A program made the position numbers and the translations under genes. From Laburnicola sp. R22_1 (lineage: Eukaryota; Ascomycota; Dothideomycetes; Pleosporales; Didymosphaeriaceae), in the NCBI GenBank assembly GCA_014281115.1, contig JACONQ010000003.1, positions 806,001 through 870,000 of the forward strand: a stretch of 64,000 nucleotides of DNA, read 5' to 3'. The first letter of the stretch is position 1, and each line of letters opens with the position of its first letter. This document shows positions 24,128 through 35,260 of the stretch, in pieces. The notes below the pieces were generated by a model, which worked only from the letters and a program-made list of their open reading frames with translations, did not search any database and had not been told where the DNA came from.

Positions 24128-27100
24128 TCTGACTAGCTAGCAATTATCTATAGCTCTATGAGAAGCCAACTCTAGAAAATCTCGCGATAAAAGCTTTTGT
24201 GTAGAGCTCTATAGCCTCATATTGCTGGCTGAGCGATTACGTTGGGGTTGCGCATTGAGTGACGGTGCGCATTGACTGCCGAGACAGGGTAGCTTAAGTG
24301 TTTGTGGTAGATACTAGAGGGAATAAAGCTAGACAGGCGGATTAGTAATAGGGAATTAGTTAAGAGCGAATTAGGCTTACTATAGCGGTTAAAGAAGCAC
24401 TGCTAATATTAGGAAGTTGTCTAGTATAGAACGCAGCAGCCCTTAAGAAGAAGGCGCTAACTACTATTAATATACTAAAAGTAGGGATAATAACTCTAGA
24501 CACAAGCCCTATAGGCTTAATTATAATTATCCTTAGTCGCACTAGAATTATAGTTAATATGGCCTCGGCCTATAGCAAAGAGAAGGGTAGGAAGATAAAA
24601 TATATAAGAAGTATAACTAGACACTAAGTGCTATTTAAAGTAATTGCGCCTCTGTTTATTAGTGCTTATATCTTTTATAAAAGCAGCTTAGTATAGTTAA
24701 TAGAATAGGATAGTGTGGGCAATAGGAGTGTTATTAGCAGGATTAGGGTTAATCTTAAAGCTACCCATGCCTTGAGCAAACTATGCAAGGTAGTCTAATA
24801 ATAAATACTTAGCGTAAACATTGCGTAAGAGTCTTATAATCTTATAGATAGTGCTAAAGTTGCATAGCTAATTTAAGAGGATAATAACTAGGGCACGAGT
24901 TAGTAAACTAAGAGATAATTATGGCAGACATATATATAACAGAATAGAAGCAGTTATAGGGCGTTATTAATAGGCGGCAGCAAGGGCCATTATAAGCCTT
25001 AGCCGCTTTCCTTACTATTATTATTGTTGTTATTATTAGCACTAGAGGCGTGGCTACTAAAGGAGAAGTTAATAGCAGCCATATTTAAGAAGAAGGTTAA
25101 GACTATTAGGCAGGAGAATTAGAATAGTAGGATAAGAAGAAAAGTAAAAGAATACAAAGGGCAGGTTATATACTCTAAGTAACTATAAGGCTCTATTAGG
25201 TTATAGTAGGTAAGGCGTGTGCGCAAACGTCGCTGCTGGACTAGTAATAGTTAATAGTACCCTTTAAGGAAAGTGCGACCATATTACTACTAGTAAGAAA
25301 CTCTAAGGGCGGATTAAGCATTTATAAATAGTAATTAAAGAGCAAATAGCTTATAGGCACGGATAGAAAGATATAGCATTATAAGGAAAGAAGTAGAGTA
25401 TAGCAGGGATAAGGGATATATTTAAGTACTAATAAGCTATCTAAAGCCTAAGCAGCCCTTGGGTAAAAAGGAACTTTTGCAGCTGTTACTAGTAAGCTAT
25501 AGGCCGAAACTGCTACTCTTCTTTTACTCTTTTTCCTCCTTATACTTATTATAGAACCTATAAGCCTAAGCGACTCTAGCCTAAACTTAGGGATCCTGCA
25601 ATAGCCTCTAGAAGAAGTCCCGCTTTAGGGAGTGCTGCAACTTCTAAGAAACTTAAGTCTAGGCTTTATTCTCTGCATTAGTGTTATAGGAAGAAGAAGG
25701 ACTATTAGGCTAATAGTTAAAGTGTGCCCAATGTCTTCTTAAAGCTCTTTCCCTTCCTTAAGATGCATGAATTATAGTTATATAATAGGCAAGGGCTAGG
25801 AGTAGTGCTAGAACTATCTAAGAAGCTAATAGGCCTGTCTCTAGAGTAGCCTAGCGAGTAGGTGCTCTAGACTAGTTAGGAGTATAGGTATGCGCAGTGG
25901 TAAAGCTTACGTAAGAAGAAGATTAGAAAGAAGCTAGATAAATAGTGTCTAAGGGCGAAGCCAAAGGATATAGAATTAGAGAGTTAGGGGTTAACTAAGG
26001 CAGGAATTCGAGGTTATCGCTAATTGTAAGGCCCTTAAATATAAACGTTACTTCTAGAGAGCTAAGTGTTACTTAGGTCTAAGCATCGAGATTTATAACG
26101 CGTGCTTAACGTATAGAAGAAGGATTAAAAAGTAAAGGATAAAGGCCTATTTAATAGTTAACTTAAGAGGAATTTAGAGTGTGTGCCTACAAAGAAAGAA
26201 ATAGCATAGTATACCTAAAATAAAAGAGTATAGAGCGCTTTTATTACGAATGTAGTAGGCTATATATATGTCACTAAACAGCAGTTCTATATTATTATTA
26301 GCGAACTAGAAATACTAACGCTGTGCTAGTAGGCACCTATTATAGAATAGAGTATTATTGCCTATAATAGAGGAATGGGTAAAGTTAATATATTCTTAGG
26401 TAGTAGTAGCGAACAGGCTTAGCAGGTATGTAGAATAAGGACCTTTGTTATTTAATAATTTAGACTATTAGGCCTAGTAGAATGCAACTTACTTGTTCTT
26501 AGTGTTGTATTATTACACTTCCTAACTATAGTAGAGAAAATAGAAGAGCGAGATATTAATTATAAGTTTATTAGGATTATAGTCTAACTAAAGTGCAAAA
26601 TTATCTTAACTATTTACCTAGGGTTGCAAACTATAAGGCAGATTATTATTATTACTAACGCTCTGCCTAAGGACTATAAAATAACGTTAAAGCTAATACG
26701 TGTGTCTAAGAGAGGAATCACTTCCTAGGAGTTAGCCTAAGAGACTATTAGGGTGCGAGGAACTTATATAGAGATAAGAAGGTAATAAATACACTAACAG
26801 AGGACTTTTTAAGCACTAGCGGGAGGTTAAAACCACTAGAGCCTACACTATTATCGCCTTAATAAGAAGGCTTACCGCTACTACTACCGCTATTAGAACT
26901 AAGGCAGCCAGATGCGTAGGCGCCTAGGACATAGTTAATCTAAAGATAGGAAGGCATAATAAGGCAGGCTGAGTAAAGGCTTAAGAATAGTTTAGGATTT
27001 AGGAGGACAAGAAGCTAAACTGTAGAAAAATTATAAGAGTGTAGAGAGTAAGTAAAATGGGCAGGTTAGTAATAAAAATAGGTAGGCGTTTGTGGGCTAT

Positions 27101-27172
27101 TATTTAAGGTTATACGAAGCTAGGTAATTAGTAGAGCTTACTATTAGAGGCAGGCCTAACCTCTACTTACTA

Positions 27173-28506
27173 CAGTGCCAAGCCAAAAGTCTGATCCCCC
27201 AACACGCTAACGCGCGTACACCAACACCAACACTAACACCCTATTTTCAACACTACATTACTCCGCCGATATGAGCTCTTTTGGTGTAGAAATTTCAGGA
27301 AATCGTCGCCGCAATGCCGAATTATCTGTCCAGCAACAGGATTTAATTATCGCAAAGTGTGAGGCGGGCGCGTTATTGCGGGAGTTGGCTAAGGAGTTTA
27401 ACTATACGCGTCGCTGCATTAACAAAACACTTTAGAGATATAGAGAACAATACCACAATTAATCGCGGCCTTAATTAGGGCGTCCCTAGGCGCTTAATAC
27501 ACATAACAAGCGTGTACTCTATTAAGAGGCACAAAAAAACCTAAGGATCGAATACCTAGCCCTCCTCCGCGAGGCCTCCCTCTGCCGCATCTCTTAAACA
27601 ACTGCATATCGCGCATTAAAGGCAAAGAGCCTAACCAACTTCTAGGCAGCGCGGAAGCCCAAGATCACTCGCGCGGTGGCCTAGGAGAGGCGTTAATTCG
27701 AACGGGAATATCGCAATTAGGATTGGTGCGGACAGCCCTTCCAGTTCTTAGATAAGTGCTCTATTTAAAGACGCTCCGGCGGCACATCTATATAGGTTTT
27801 TCGCCTCCTACACAAGAAATAGAGATATAAGATAATTAAGGAGACAGTTATATTAAGATCTCGCGCGGTAATAGTGTGGGCGAGTATCTGGCTTAATTAG
27901 AGAGGGCGGGTTCGGCGGAGTCCCTTAGTAATCATGCCTAGGGACCTACTAGCAGCTTGTTGCAAAGGATACAGCGTATAGAGTTATATTAAAGCTCTAC
28001 GCAAAGGACTCCTCTATAATTATCACGTAGGAGATATCTATATGCACGACAACGCGCCCATCCACAGGGCGCAACAGTCGCTTGATTTTTTTGGCAGAAC
28101 ACAGCATACAACTAATTAAGTGGCCGCATTATTCCCCCAACATTAACCCTATCGAACATCTCTAGTAGTCCCTTAAGAGAGAACTCCATAAGCGTTACCC
28201 TAATATAGGCGACCTTGGCAACAGCAATAAGGACTTTAAGACCTTCTGCGCGGCGTTGAAAGATTGCTGGCGTAGAATCCCTGATTCGCTGATTCGCAAG
28301 CTTATACTTAGTATGCTGCGCTACCTATTTGCTCTCTAGTGTGCGCGCGGATATCAAACAAAATATTAATTAAATAATTATCTCTATATTAATTATTAAC
28401 TCTCTGGGAGCGATATTGGGGGTGCCGGAGCGCTCTGCGCGACGGGGTGGTAATGATGGCGGACCTCGCTTACCCCTGCGGGGAACAGACTTTTGGCTTA
28501 GTACTG
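27173..28506 (+). mobile_element. Tc1/mariner DNA transposon, inactive
   Basis: TIRs CAGTGCCAAGCCAAAAGTCTG and its complement (with a few transitions) flank 1,334 bp, with TA at 27171-27172 and 28507-28508. The empty target site is present in the paralogous repeat at 7777-7778, confirming both ends. The interior encodes a transposase relic on the plus strand. Confidence 0.9.
27271..28340 (+). pseudogene. Tc1-like transposase relic
   Basis: The frame begins MSSFGVEISGNRRRNAELSV at 27271 with an N-terminal helix-turn-helix (LIIAKCEAGALLRELAKEF). The DDE core follows: FQFLDKCSI near 27745 (Glu to Lys after the first Asp), DIYMHDNAPIHRAQQS near 28037 with the second Asp intact, and, after a frameshift near 28090-28110, YSPNINPIEHL near 28130-28160 with the third acidic residue, then a KRELHKRYPNIGDLG tail. 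Stops are TAG or TAA. Length and motif order fit fungal Tc1-type enzymes of about 330-350 residues. Confidence 0.82.
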
Positions 28507-28747
28507 TAGCAGGAGGCGCTATAGAACATTTAGAGTGTTTTCTAGAAGGATGTTTAGTATAAAGCTTAATAGGGCCAAGCTTCTATAGGTAGGGAGGTAT
28601 GTAGTGGAATAAACTCTACCACATAGGTCACGTAGTAAGCCGGTGCCTAATTGGCTCTTAAGAATTTAATAGGCGGTTTCTTTCTTCTAGAACACACAAC
28701 TTAATCTATTTTTCTACTAAGCCCTAATTAGGACTAGGTTCTTCCAT

Positions 28748-30605
28748 AATATTAGTATAATAAAAAAATATAATAACTAGTTAAATAGTTGTTAGAGAGA
28801 ATAGTAGTTTAAGAAGAGAATAGGACAAACTAAATTCTATAATATTAGCTATAGTAGTGTTTAACTAATATTAAGATTAGCTAAAAATAGTGTATAGTAT
28901 ATAGTATACTAATAATAAGTTAGTTTTAGATCTAAACTAGTATATAGCCTTTTATTACAAAGTTAGTTTTAGATAGTAATTAGCTTATTACTATACTACT
29001 ATAGTTAGCATCTTTAGTAACTAGTATATAATTATTAGCTATAATAATTAGCTATTGTTTTTTTTTTGCGACTAAGGAGTTTCTAATAAAAATATTACAA
29101 TAATAGCAGATATCTCTCCTACTATTATATATATAGAAAAGTGTTCTAAGATAAATAATTAGCTATAATAAAACTATAACTCTAGCTTATCTTATTCTAC
29201 GCGCTAATTATTATCTAAAATCCCCTTAGTACCTAAGCCCCCCTTATTATCTAAAACCCCCTTAGTACTTAAGCTCCCTTTATTATTTAAACCCTTATTA
29301 GTACCTAAGCCCCTAAAGTTTAAGAAACCTTTAAAGTCTATATCCTTATCTATAATATTAGAGTTATACCTGTCTAGCAGCTTCTAGAAATAAGTCTTAA
29401 GGTCCTCCCTATTATCCTTAATTTCCTCTTTACACTCTTTATTATTATTTTTCTTAATATACGCCTTATTGCTATTAAGTATATTATTCTTACTATAGTT
29501 AATAAGGTTAGTAAAAGGACTAGACTTATAGTAACTAATAATTATTAGTAAAAGTATATAATAAATAAGTGTAATAAACTTATAACTATTTCTTATTAAT
29601 AACTATTACTAGTTTCTTAGTAGTTAGACCTATATTACCTACGCTGTTGCAAAAGTCCTTCTACTCTTTCTTATTAGTCTTACTCTTAAAGCTATTAGCC
29701 TTAAGCTTTTTTAGGCCTACCTTATATATATCGCGTAAGAGCTTCTTATATATACTATTATAACTAAAGATTTATTTATCTACGCAACTTTATAATATAG
29801 AATGGCCTTTTCTTTTACTAGCGGTCATTTTACGCTTAGCTAGGACTGCTTAGTAGGCTCTTAAATTAACTTTATTCTTAATCTTATTCTACTTCTTATA
29901 TATAGCTATTAGTTTTGCCTTTAACTAGTTGCCTACTCCTTATTAATTAACTAATATATAATAATAGGATAAAATAATATACTACTCTTATAATTTCTAA
30001 AGTAGGACTGTGTAAACTCTTCTTCTTCCTATATAAGCAATTAATACTTTTATGCTTTAGAGAGTAGTTAGTAGTTTTTATTATTATAAAGCTTCTTTTA
30101 AGCTAATATTATATAGCTTAATTAGCTAATTTAGTAAAGTCTAGTACCTTTTTTTCTTTACTATAAAGTGTATTATAAGACTTTTATATAATAGTATAGG
30201 CGCTATTACTAAGTGCACCTTTAAATAGCACTTTATAGTTAGTAAGATAACCTTTTTAAGAGCTATCTTATTTATAATATAAAAAAATAGTGCTAACCTC
30301 TTTATTTCTAAATATAAAGCCCTATCTATATTAGTATATAGTATAATAAAAGGTTATAATTACTAGGTACCTTAGTAAGATCTTCCTACTTATTACGTTT
30401 AAAATTTGCTAGTATCTATAGGCTGCTGCTTAGGAGGCCCTTTAGAATATTAGAAAACTTTTTCTTAATAAACGCTATAGTATAGGATGTAATAATAGTA
30501 TATAATAACTATAGTTAATATTATAAAAATAATAAAAAATTTATTATTATTATAAAAAGTAACTATAGGAGCCTACGCGTATAAGTAAGGCGCTAACAAC
30601 ACTAG
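28748..30605. repeat. Repeat unit B, copy B1
   Basis: About 1.86 kb of AT-rich DNA beginning AATATTAGTATAATAAAAAA and ending AAGGCGCTAACAACACTAG. The second copy, B2, is split by an inversion into 31691-32166 (reverse complement) and 40255-42388. B1 lacks the short elements and the palindromic element found in B2 but carries a family D element (29056-29153). It is followed by a pogo-like half element at 30608. No frame is open and no protein family was recognised. Confidence 0.7.
29056..29153 (+). repeat. Short interspersed repeat family D, copy 2, 13-bp target duplication
   Basis: 98 bp flanked by AATAATTAGCTAT on both sides (29043-29055 and 29154-29166). The paralogous unit B2 at about 31855-31885 shows the uninterrupted target. 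The element begins with TG and a T-run, then GCGACTAAGGAGTTTCTAAT, with no inverted terminal repeats visible. Confidence 0.75.
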
Positions 30606-30607
30606 TA

Positions 30608-31690
30608 ACGTACTGTATAGGGATTTGCACTATATGGGAATTTGCACTATCTAAGCGAGTCTTGCCTTTTTTAATCGCGTTCTACTTGCTACTATATTAT
30701 CTAATTCTTTCTCTAATACTTTAGATTAATTTTTAAACTTATTAGTTCTATTACTATTATTAGCTTCCTCTACTAGCTGCTTTTGTGGGCAGCTATATAG
30801 TTGTTTTGTAACTAGCGTCGCCTTAGCATCTTAAGCTATCCCTAATACCTTTAGCGTACTATATACGTATTTACTCTCTAATTAGACTCTTTTTCCTTTA
30901 GTCCTTTTCTTTTATAACTAGAGTATTTAATCCTTCTCTTCTAGCTGCTAACAAAGTAGAACTAGCTTAGCATTCTATATTTCTACTATGCGGGTTACTT
31001 AATTAATATAGCGATTTGTCTCTAATAGAAGCTCTAGTACTTCTATAAGCATAGCATTAAGTTGTATATTTAATTTATAAAGCTTAGTACTATCTAAAGG
31101 CGAGCTTTTTAGTAGGGTAAAGTCTAGATTACCTTGTTCTATTAGTGTGCGTGGCTTTAAGACTTGTTGTAGGTCTAATAAGGGTAGCTCCTCTCTATCT
31201 ACCTAGAATATTGTTAACCATAACAGTCTTTTTACAAGCCCTTTTAAACATCCGCATCTATTCTTAATATAAGATACGCTACTAGCTAAGTTAGGAGACC
31301 TAGTTAGTCTTAGATGCGTACGCACGCTTAAATATAGAGAATACCCTAATATTAAGTAGTTAAAGGATATATAAGTAGTGCGGCGGCATAATAAGAAGAT
31401 TAATATTATTCTTTATATAGTGCGCAATAAATTGGCTTAAATATGGCTTCTATAGCTATCTACAATTAAAAGTTATTAATAGGTAATCCCTTCCCTCTAT
31501 ATTAATAGCTTAAATATCTTAACTAGCTAATGCAAACTAAGCGCATTTAATATCTAGCTATTCTTACTAACTCTCTAGTGCTAGTTAATAGGTGCTTTAG
31601 GTAGAATCTAGCTTGTGTTAAGATTCTAGCTCTTAAAGATAAGAAGTAGTAAAAGAACTTAACTAGTAGTATTAATATATTTAATATTAG
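30608..31690 (-). mobile_element. 3' half of a pogo/Fot1-like transposon (minus strand), separated by an inversion
   Basis: TA at 30606-30607 is followed by the TIR ACGTACTGTATAGGGATTTG. The content is the reverse complement of the 3' half of the complete relic at 44463-46318 (from about 45195 on). It ends at ATTAG (31686-31690), the complement of the CTAAT that ends the 5' half at 35098. The two halves together reconstitute one element of about 1.8 kb, so this is one end of a split transposon and not an independent truncated copy. Confidence 0.8.
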
Positions 31691-32166
31691 ATATAACTTT
31701 AATATTATAAATAAGGATATAAACTTTAAGGGTTTCTTAGACTTTAGGAGCTTAGGTACTAAGGGGAGTTTAGATAATAAGGGACGCTTAGGTGCTAAAA
31801 AGATTTTAGATAATAATTAGCGCATAGGATAAGATAAGCTAGAGTTATAGTTTTGCTATAGCTAATTATTATAGCTAATAATTATATACTAGTTACTAAG
31901 GATACTACCTATAGTAATATAGTAATAAGCTAATTACTACCTAAAATTAACTCTATAATAAAGGGCTATATACTAGTCTAGATCTAAAACTAACTTATTA
32001 TTAGCACGCTATATGCTATACGCTATTTCTAGCTAATCTTAATATTAGTTAAATACTACTATAGTTAGTATTATAGAATTTAGTTTATTTTATTATTTTC
32101 TTAAACTACTACATTTTTAAATAACTATTTAACTAGTTATTATATATTTTTTATTATACTAATATT
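31691..32166 (-). repeat. Left part of repeat unit B, copy B2 (inverted)
   Basis: Reverse complement of B1 from 28748 to about 29355 without the family D insertion. It ends at 31691 inside a sequence homologous to AGTTATACCTGTCTAGCAGC of B1; the continuation of this unit is found at 40255. Confidence 0.75.
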
Positions 32167-33157
32167 CGGTCGGCTTACCAAATATCTTTTTTAACCCCTT
32201 TTTAGTTTAAGGTTAAAGTAGGTTAAAATAAAAGGTTATTATATACTATGTACAGTACCTAATTCTAATTAAAAACTAACCTTAAATATCTAATAACGTA
32301 ACAATAGTTTAAACTTTAAACTTACTTACCCCTTGCCTATACCCTATAAGCTCCTAACCTATATAAGATTTACTCATAGCATACACAGTACACCTGGCTT
32401 ATTACTACTACTATTATTAGTTATTCGCGCTTGCGCACTAGATAAGCCAACTTAATAGTAATAATAGCTAGGAGAATTTCGCAAATTTATGCAACGCTCT
32501 CGCTACACTAGAGCTTATTAATAAAGACCTTATTATCCTCCTTTTATATCCCCTACTAAAGGATTCTAGTACTAATAAGGAGTAATTGCGTCTACTAGAG
32601 TGGGAATATAGCGCTACTATCCTTCGCAAACTAGACTAGCTACTAGTCTAACTAGTACACAAGGATGGCCTTATAAATAGTTAAGTATACCTATCCCTCG
32701 CGCTAAATAAGCATCTTATAGACAGAATAAAACTCTAGCATAGTTATATTAATAGCAGTGGTGCGAAACTATAGCGTATACTCTTTAGTAACAGCAAGTA
32801 CTTCTTTAGGAATAATATTAATGCCTAGATAGATAGTAGGGTGTAGAGTAATAGTGGGGGCTTTGTCTAGAACAACCTTAATAATGCGATAATAGAGCGA
32901 CAAATATATATCTAGTACGTATTACCCTTATCCTACTTATAAGCATAGTAGTATATATCTATTAATATGTTAACTTGTGTTATTTATAATAATTAGAATA
33001 GTAGAGAAAGAATAAATAACTATAGCATTATTGCGCTAAAGTTTTATTCCTCTAATAAAGTTCTAAGTGGCCTCTTTATAAAAACTTTATATATAGGAGC
33101 TGCGCGCGCTAAGACTACTAAGCTTACTTAGTAGTTTGAACGCACTTTTTTTATAAT

Positions 33158-33267
33158 TACATTTTTTACAATCTTTTTAATTACTAAGTAGGGGGCTCTA
33201 CTTTGTTTTTATATTATTTAAGATAAAAGCCTTTGTTATTTTACTCCTAGGTAGATAATTTAACAAC
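33158..33267 (-). repeat. Short interspersed repeat family S, copy 1
   Basis: About 110 bp, mutated. Core landmarks TTAATTACTAAG, then GGGGGCTCTACTTT, ATTATTTAAGATAAAAGCCTT and CCTAGGTAGATAATTTAAC match the intact copy at 57491-57603 in reverse orientation. Target duplication not resolved. Confidence 0.65.
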
Positions 33268-33375
33268 ACACATACTAATATTCTTAAGTACTATATTAAG
33301 TGCTATACCTATTCTAAAAATTAATATACAGCCCTATATTAATAAACTAGTTGTCCTACTACTTAGGCTAGCAAA

Positions 33376-33445
33376 TAGGTATAGGTTAGATTGGGGTTAA
33401 GGTCCCTTACATAAGACTCTAACCCCAATCTAACCTCTACCTATA
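33376..33445. repeat. Inverted repeat (hairpin) in unit C
   Basis: TAGGTATAGGTTAGATTGGG... and its complement ...CCCAATCTAACCTCTACCTA form a stem of about 23 bp around a loop of about 20 bp. A related but more mutated arrangement occurs in the second unit at about 43450-43530, with extra CCTAACC strings. It is reminiscent of telomere-like short repeats, but no regular TTAGGG array exists here. Confidence 0.6.
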
Positions 33446-34379
33446 GATTTTACGCTAGTAATAGGTATAGGTTAGATTAGAGTTGTATAGGCTATAGGTT
33501 AGATTAGAGTTATATAGACTAGATTATATTAGGTCTAACTAATTATATTTTTTATTAGCTATATACAATTTTTATAGTAAATTACTATAAAAATACCCTT
33601 ATTATTATAGTAGTAATTATTATATTTACTTATTATAGTAAAAGTATAGCTTTAGTGTTAAATATATATATTAAACTTAACTAAGCACCTAGCTATTCTA
33701 AACCTAGCTTAGCGCTTTACTATTTACCTAGTATTTATATACTTCTTATAATATCTATCTACTAGCTATAGATTCTTAGCCTATATAGTAATCTATTTTA
33801 TATAAATAGCGTTAATATTAGTATTTAGAGGTATTAGTATTTATTTTATAGTAGGAATAGAGTAGTATAAAGAAATATCTTTAAATATTCTAACTAGAAA
33901 AGTCTCAATTATCTCTTAGAGAGTAGCTAGCATAGTAGACTAGAAGCACAGATCTTTCTTATTATTATTTTGCGCTATTTCCTTAATAAGATAGTAGAAT
34001 AGCCTTTTTCTAATAAGGGACTTAATGCTTTTTTAGTACTTTTAATTTCTCTAAGCGTAATAGCTATATGTTATTAGAATATATATATAATAAATAGCTA
34101 TAATAATAATATACTACCTAGCTTCTAGTAGTGCTTTCTCTTTAGTATAGTAGGTAGTGTTTTGCAAAGCGCCTTTTGCGTAGTCTTAGTAGCTAGTAGT
34201 TTTTTTTTGCTTAAAATTTACTAGTAACTAGTTTAGAGTATTTTACTAGCCTAGTATATACTTTTATTTTAGAAATTAAGATTATATAGTAGTTAAGACT
34301 ATAGAGTATTAAAAAAGTAGCTAGAAGGATAGTAAGGTAGAGTAGCTAAGTAGGTAGTAAGATAAGTAAAAAAAATATA

Positions 34380-35098
34380 ACGTACTATATAGAGATTTGC
34401 ACTATCTAAGTTAGATTTACCTACTTTATAACCCTATAACTTTTGCTATAGGCTATAGAAAAAGCTCTAAGGCGACTTAAAATAAATTTAAGATATAAGA
34501 TACAATCTAAGTAATTAAAAAAGGAGACTTCTTTAAACTATACGCTGCTGCTATGCACTTTAAAGTTTCGCGTTATACTTTAAGCTAGAGAATGGCTAGA
34601 GGACAATTACACTTATAGGCCGCTATACACTAATAAATTCTCTTAATTATAGAAGAGAAATTATTAATTAGATAAATTACACATTATACCACAGCTAAAA
34701 CGCCTCTCTTACTATTGTTATTGCTAGAAATAGCTAAATTACTACGCGCACGTCGCGTCTAACGCAACTCTAGGTTTAAAACTATTGCTAAAATAACTAC
34801 GCCCATTGGCTACAAATAGATGTATTGCTTCCTAAATTGCTATCCTATAATATAAGGTATCTATGCCTACTAGCTAGACAACGCGCAATTTAATAGAGCC
34901 ACGTTTAAGGTAGTAAAAGGCTAGTTTAATACTATTACTGCGCTATTTAATAAGTATTTGTATAAACTTTAAGACGTATAGAATATAGACAAGTTAGGTT
35001 TTAGGGTTAAAGAGAGCTAGATAACGCGCGTACTTGTTCCTATTAACTATAACTAAAAGAACAAGATTATAGAAGGGAAGTAGGAGTAAGTAACTAAT
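34380..35098 (+). mobile_element. 5' half of a pogo/Fot1-like transposon, interrupted by copia
   Basis: Aligned with 44463-45198 over its whole length. TA at 34378-34379 precedes the TIR ACGTACTATATAGAGATTTG. The relic transposase frame reads ENIDK-type residues (NIDKLGF near 34985) followed by SQITRVLVPINYN-like text, then stops at the copia LTR. The last five bases, CTAAT, are repeated at the broken end of the 3' half (31686-31690, as ATTAG), matching a 5-bp copia target duplication. Confidence 0.8.
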
Positions 35099-35260
35099 TA
35101 TTAGATTTGAGCACTATTTGAGCTTATTAAGATGGAGGGTCTGATTAATAAGATGGATGAACAGTTGTATTATGTGTTCGTGACTTGTTCGCTCGAGATC
35201 TAATTTAGAGGGTAGAGCCGACCACGTGCCCTTATTTGGCAACATGGCTCTAATCTAACA
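35099..35260 (-). repeat. LTR of second copia element (3' LTR in element orientation)
   Basis: 162 bp, TATTAGATT...AATCTAACA. It aligns with 40093-40254; the differences are largely transitions. Confidence 0.9.

Larger units (their letters stand above)
21952..24289 (+). mobile_element. pogo/Fot1-like DNA transposon, split by a solo LTR
   Basis: Imperfect TIRs (CCGTGCCTTGGCAGTC... and ...GACTGCCGAGACAGGG) with TA on both sides (21950-21951, 24290-24291) bound 2,338 bp. Without the 207-bp LTR and its 5-bp duplication, the original unit is 2,126 bp, close to the related element at 49751-51848 (2,098 bp), whose TIR also begins CCGTG. It is much less AT-rich than its neighbours and long frames survive, so it is younger or less mutated than the copia relics. 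Confidence 0.9.
24292..28747 (+). repeat. Repeat E, copy 2, interrupted by a Tc1 element
   Basis: AT-rich relic without open frames. From about 25870 it matches the minus strand of 7530-8963. A Tc1-type element occupies 27173-28506. Between stops, stretches such as NKNR, AFVGYYLRLYEAR and RPNLYLL can be read on the plus strand, but no family was recognised. The upstream part (24292-25870) has no match in the 8.9-kb copy. The B/C repeat block begins at 28748. Confidence 0.6.
32167..34377 (-). repeat. Repeat unit C, copy C1 (inverted)
   Basis: AT-rich DNA starting TCGGTCGGCTTACC. The part at about 33340-34377 is the reverse complement of 42389-43550 (for instance AGCTTCTAGTAGTGCTTTCTC at 34130 against 42775). 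It includes a hairpin at 33376-33445 and a family S short element at about 33158-33267. The part at 32440-33130 shows weak protein-like texture on the plus strand (32490-32900), but no family could be assigned. Confidence 0.6.
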
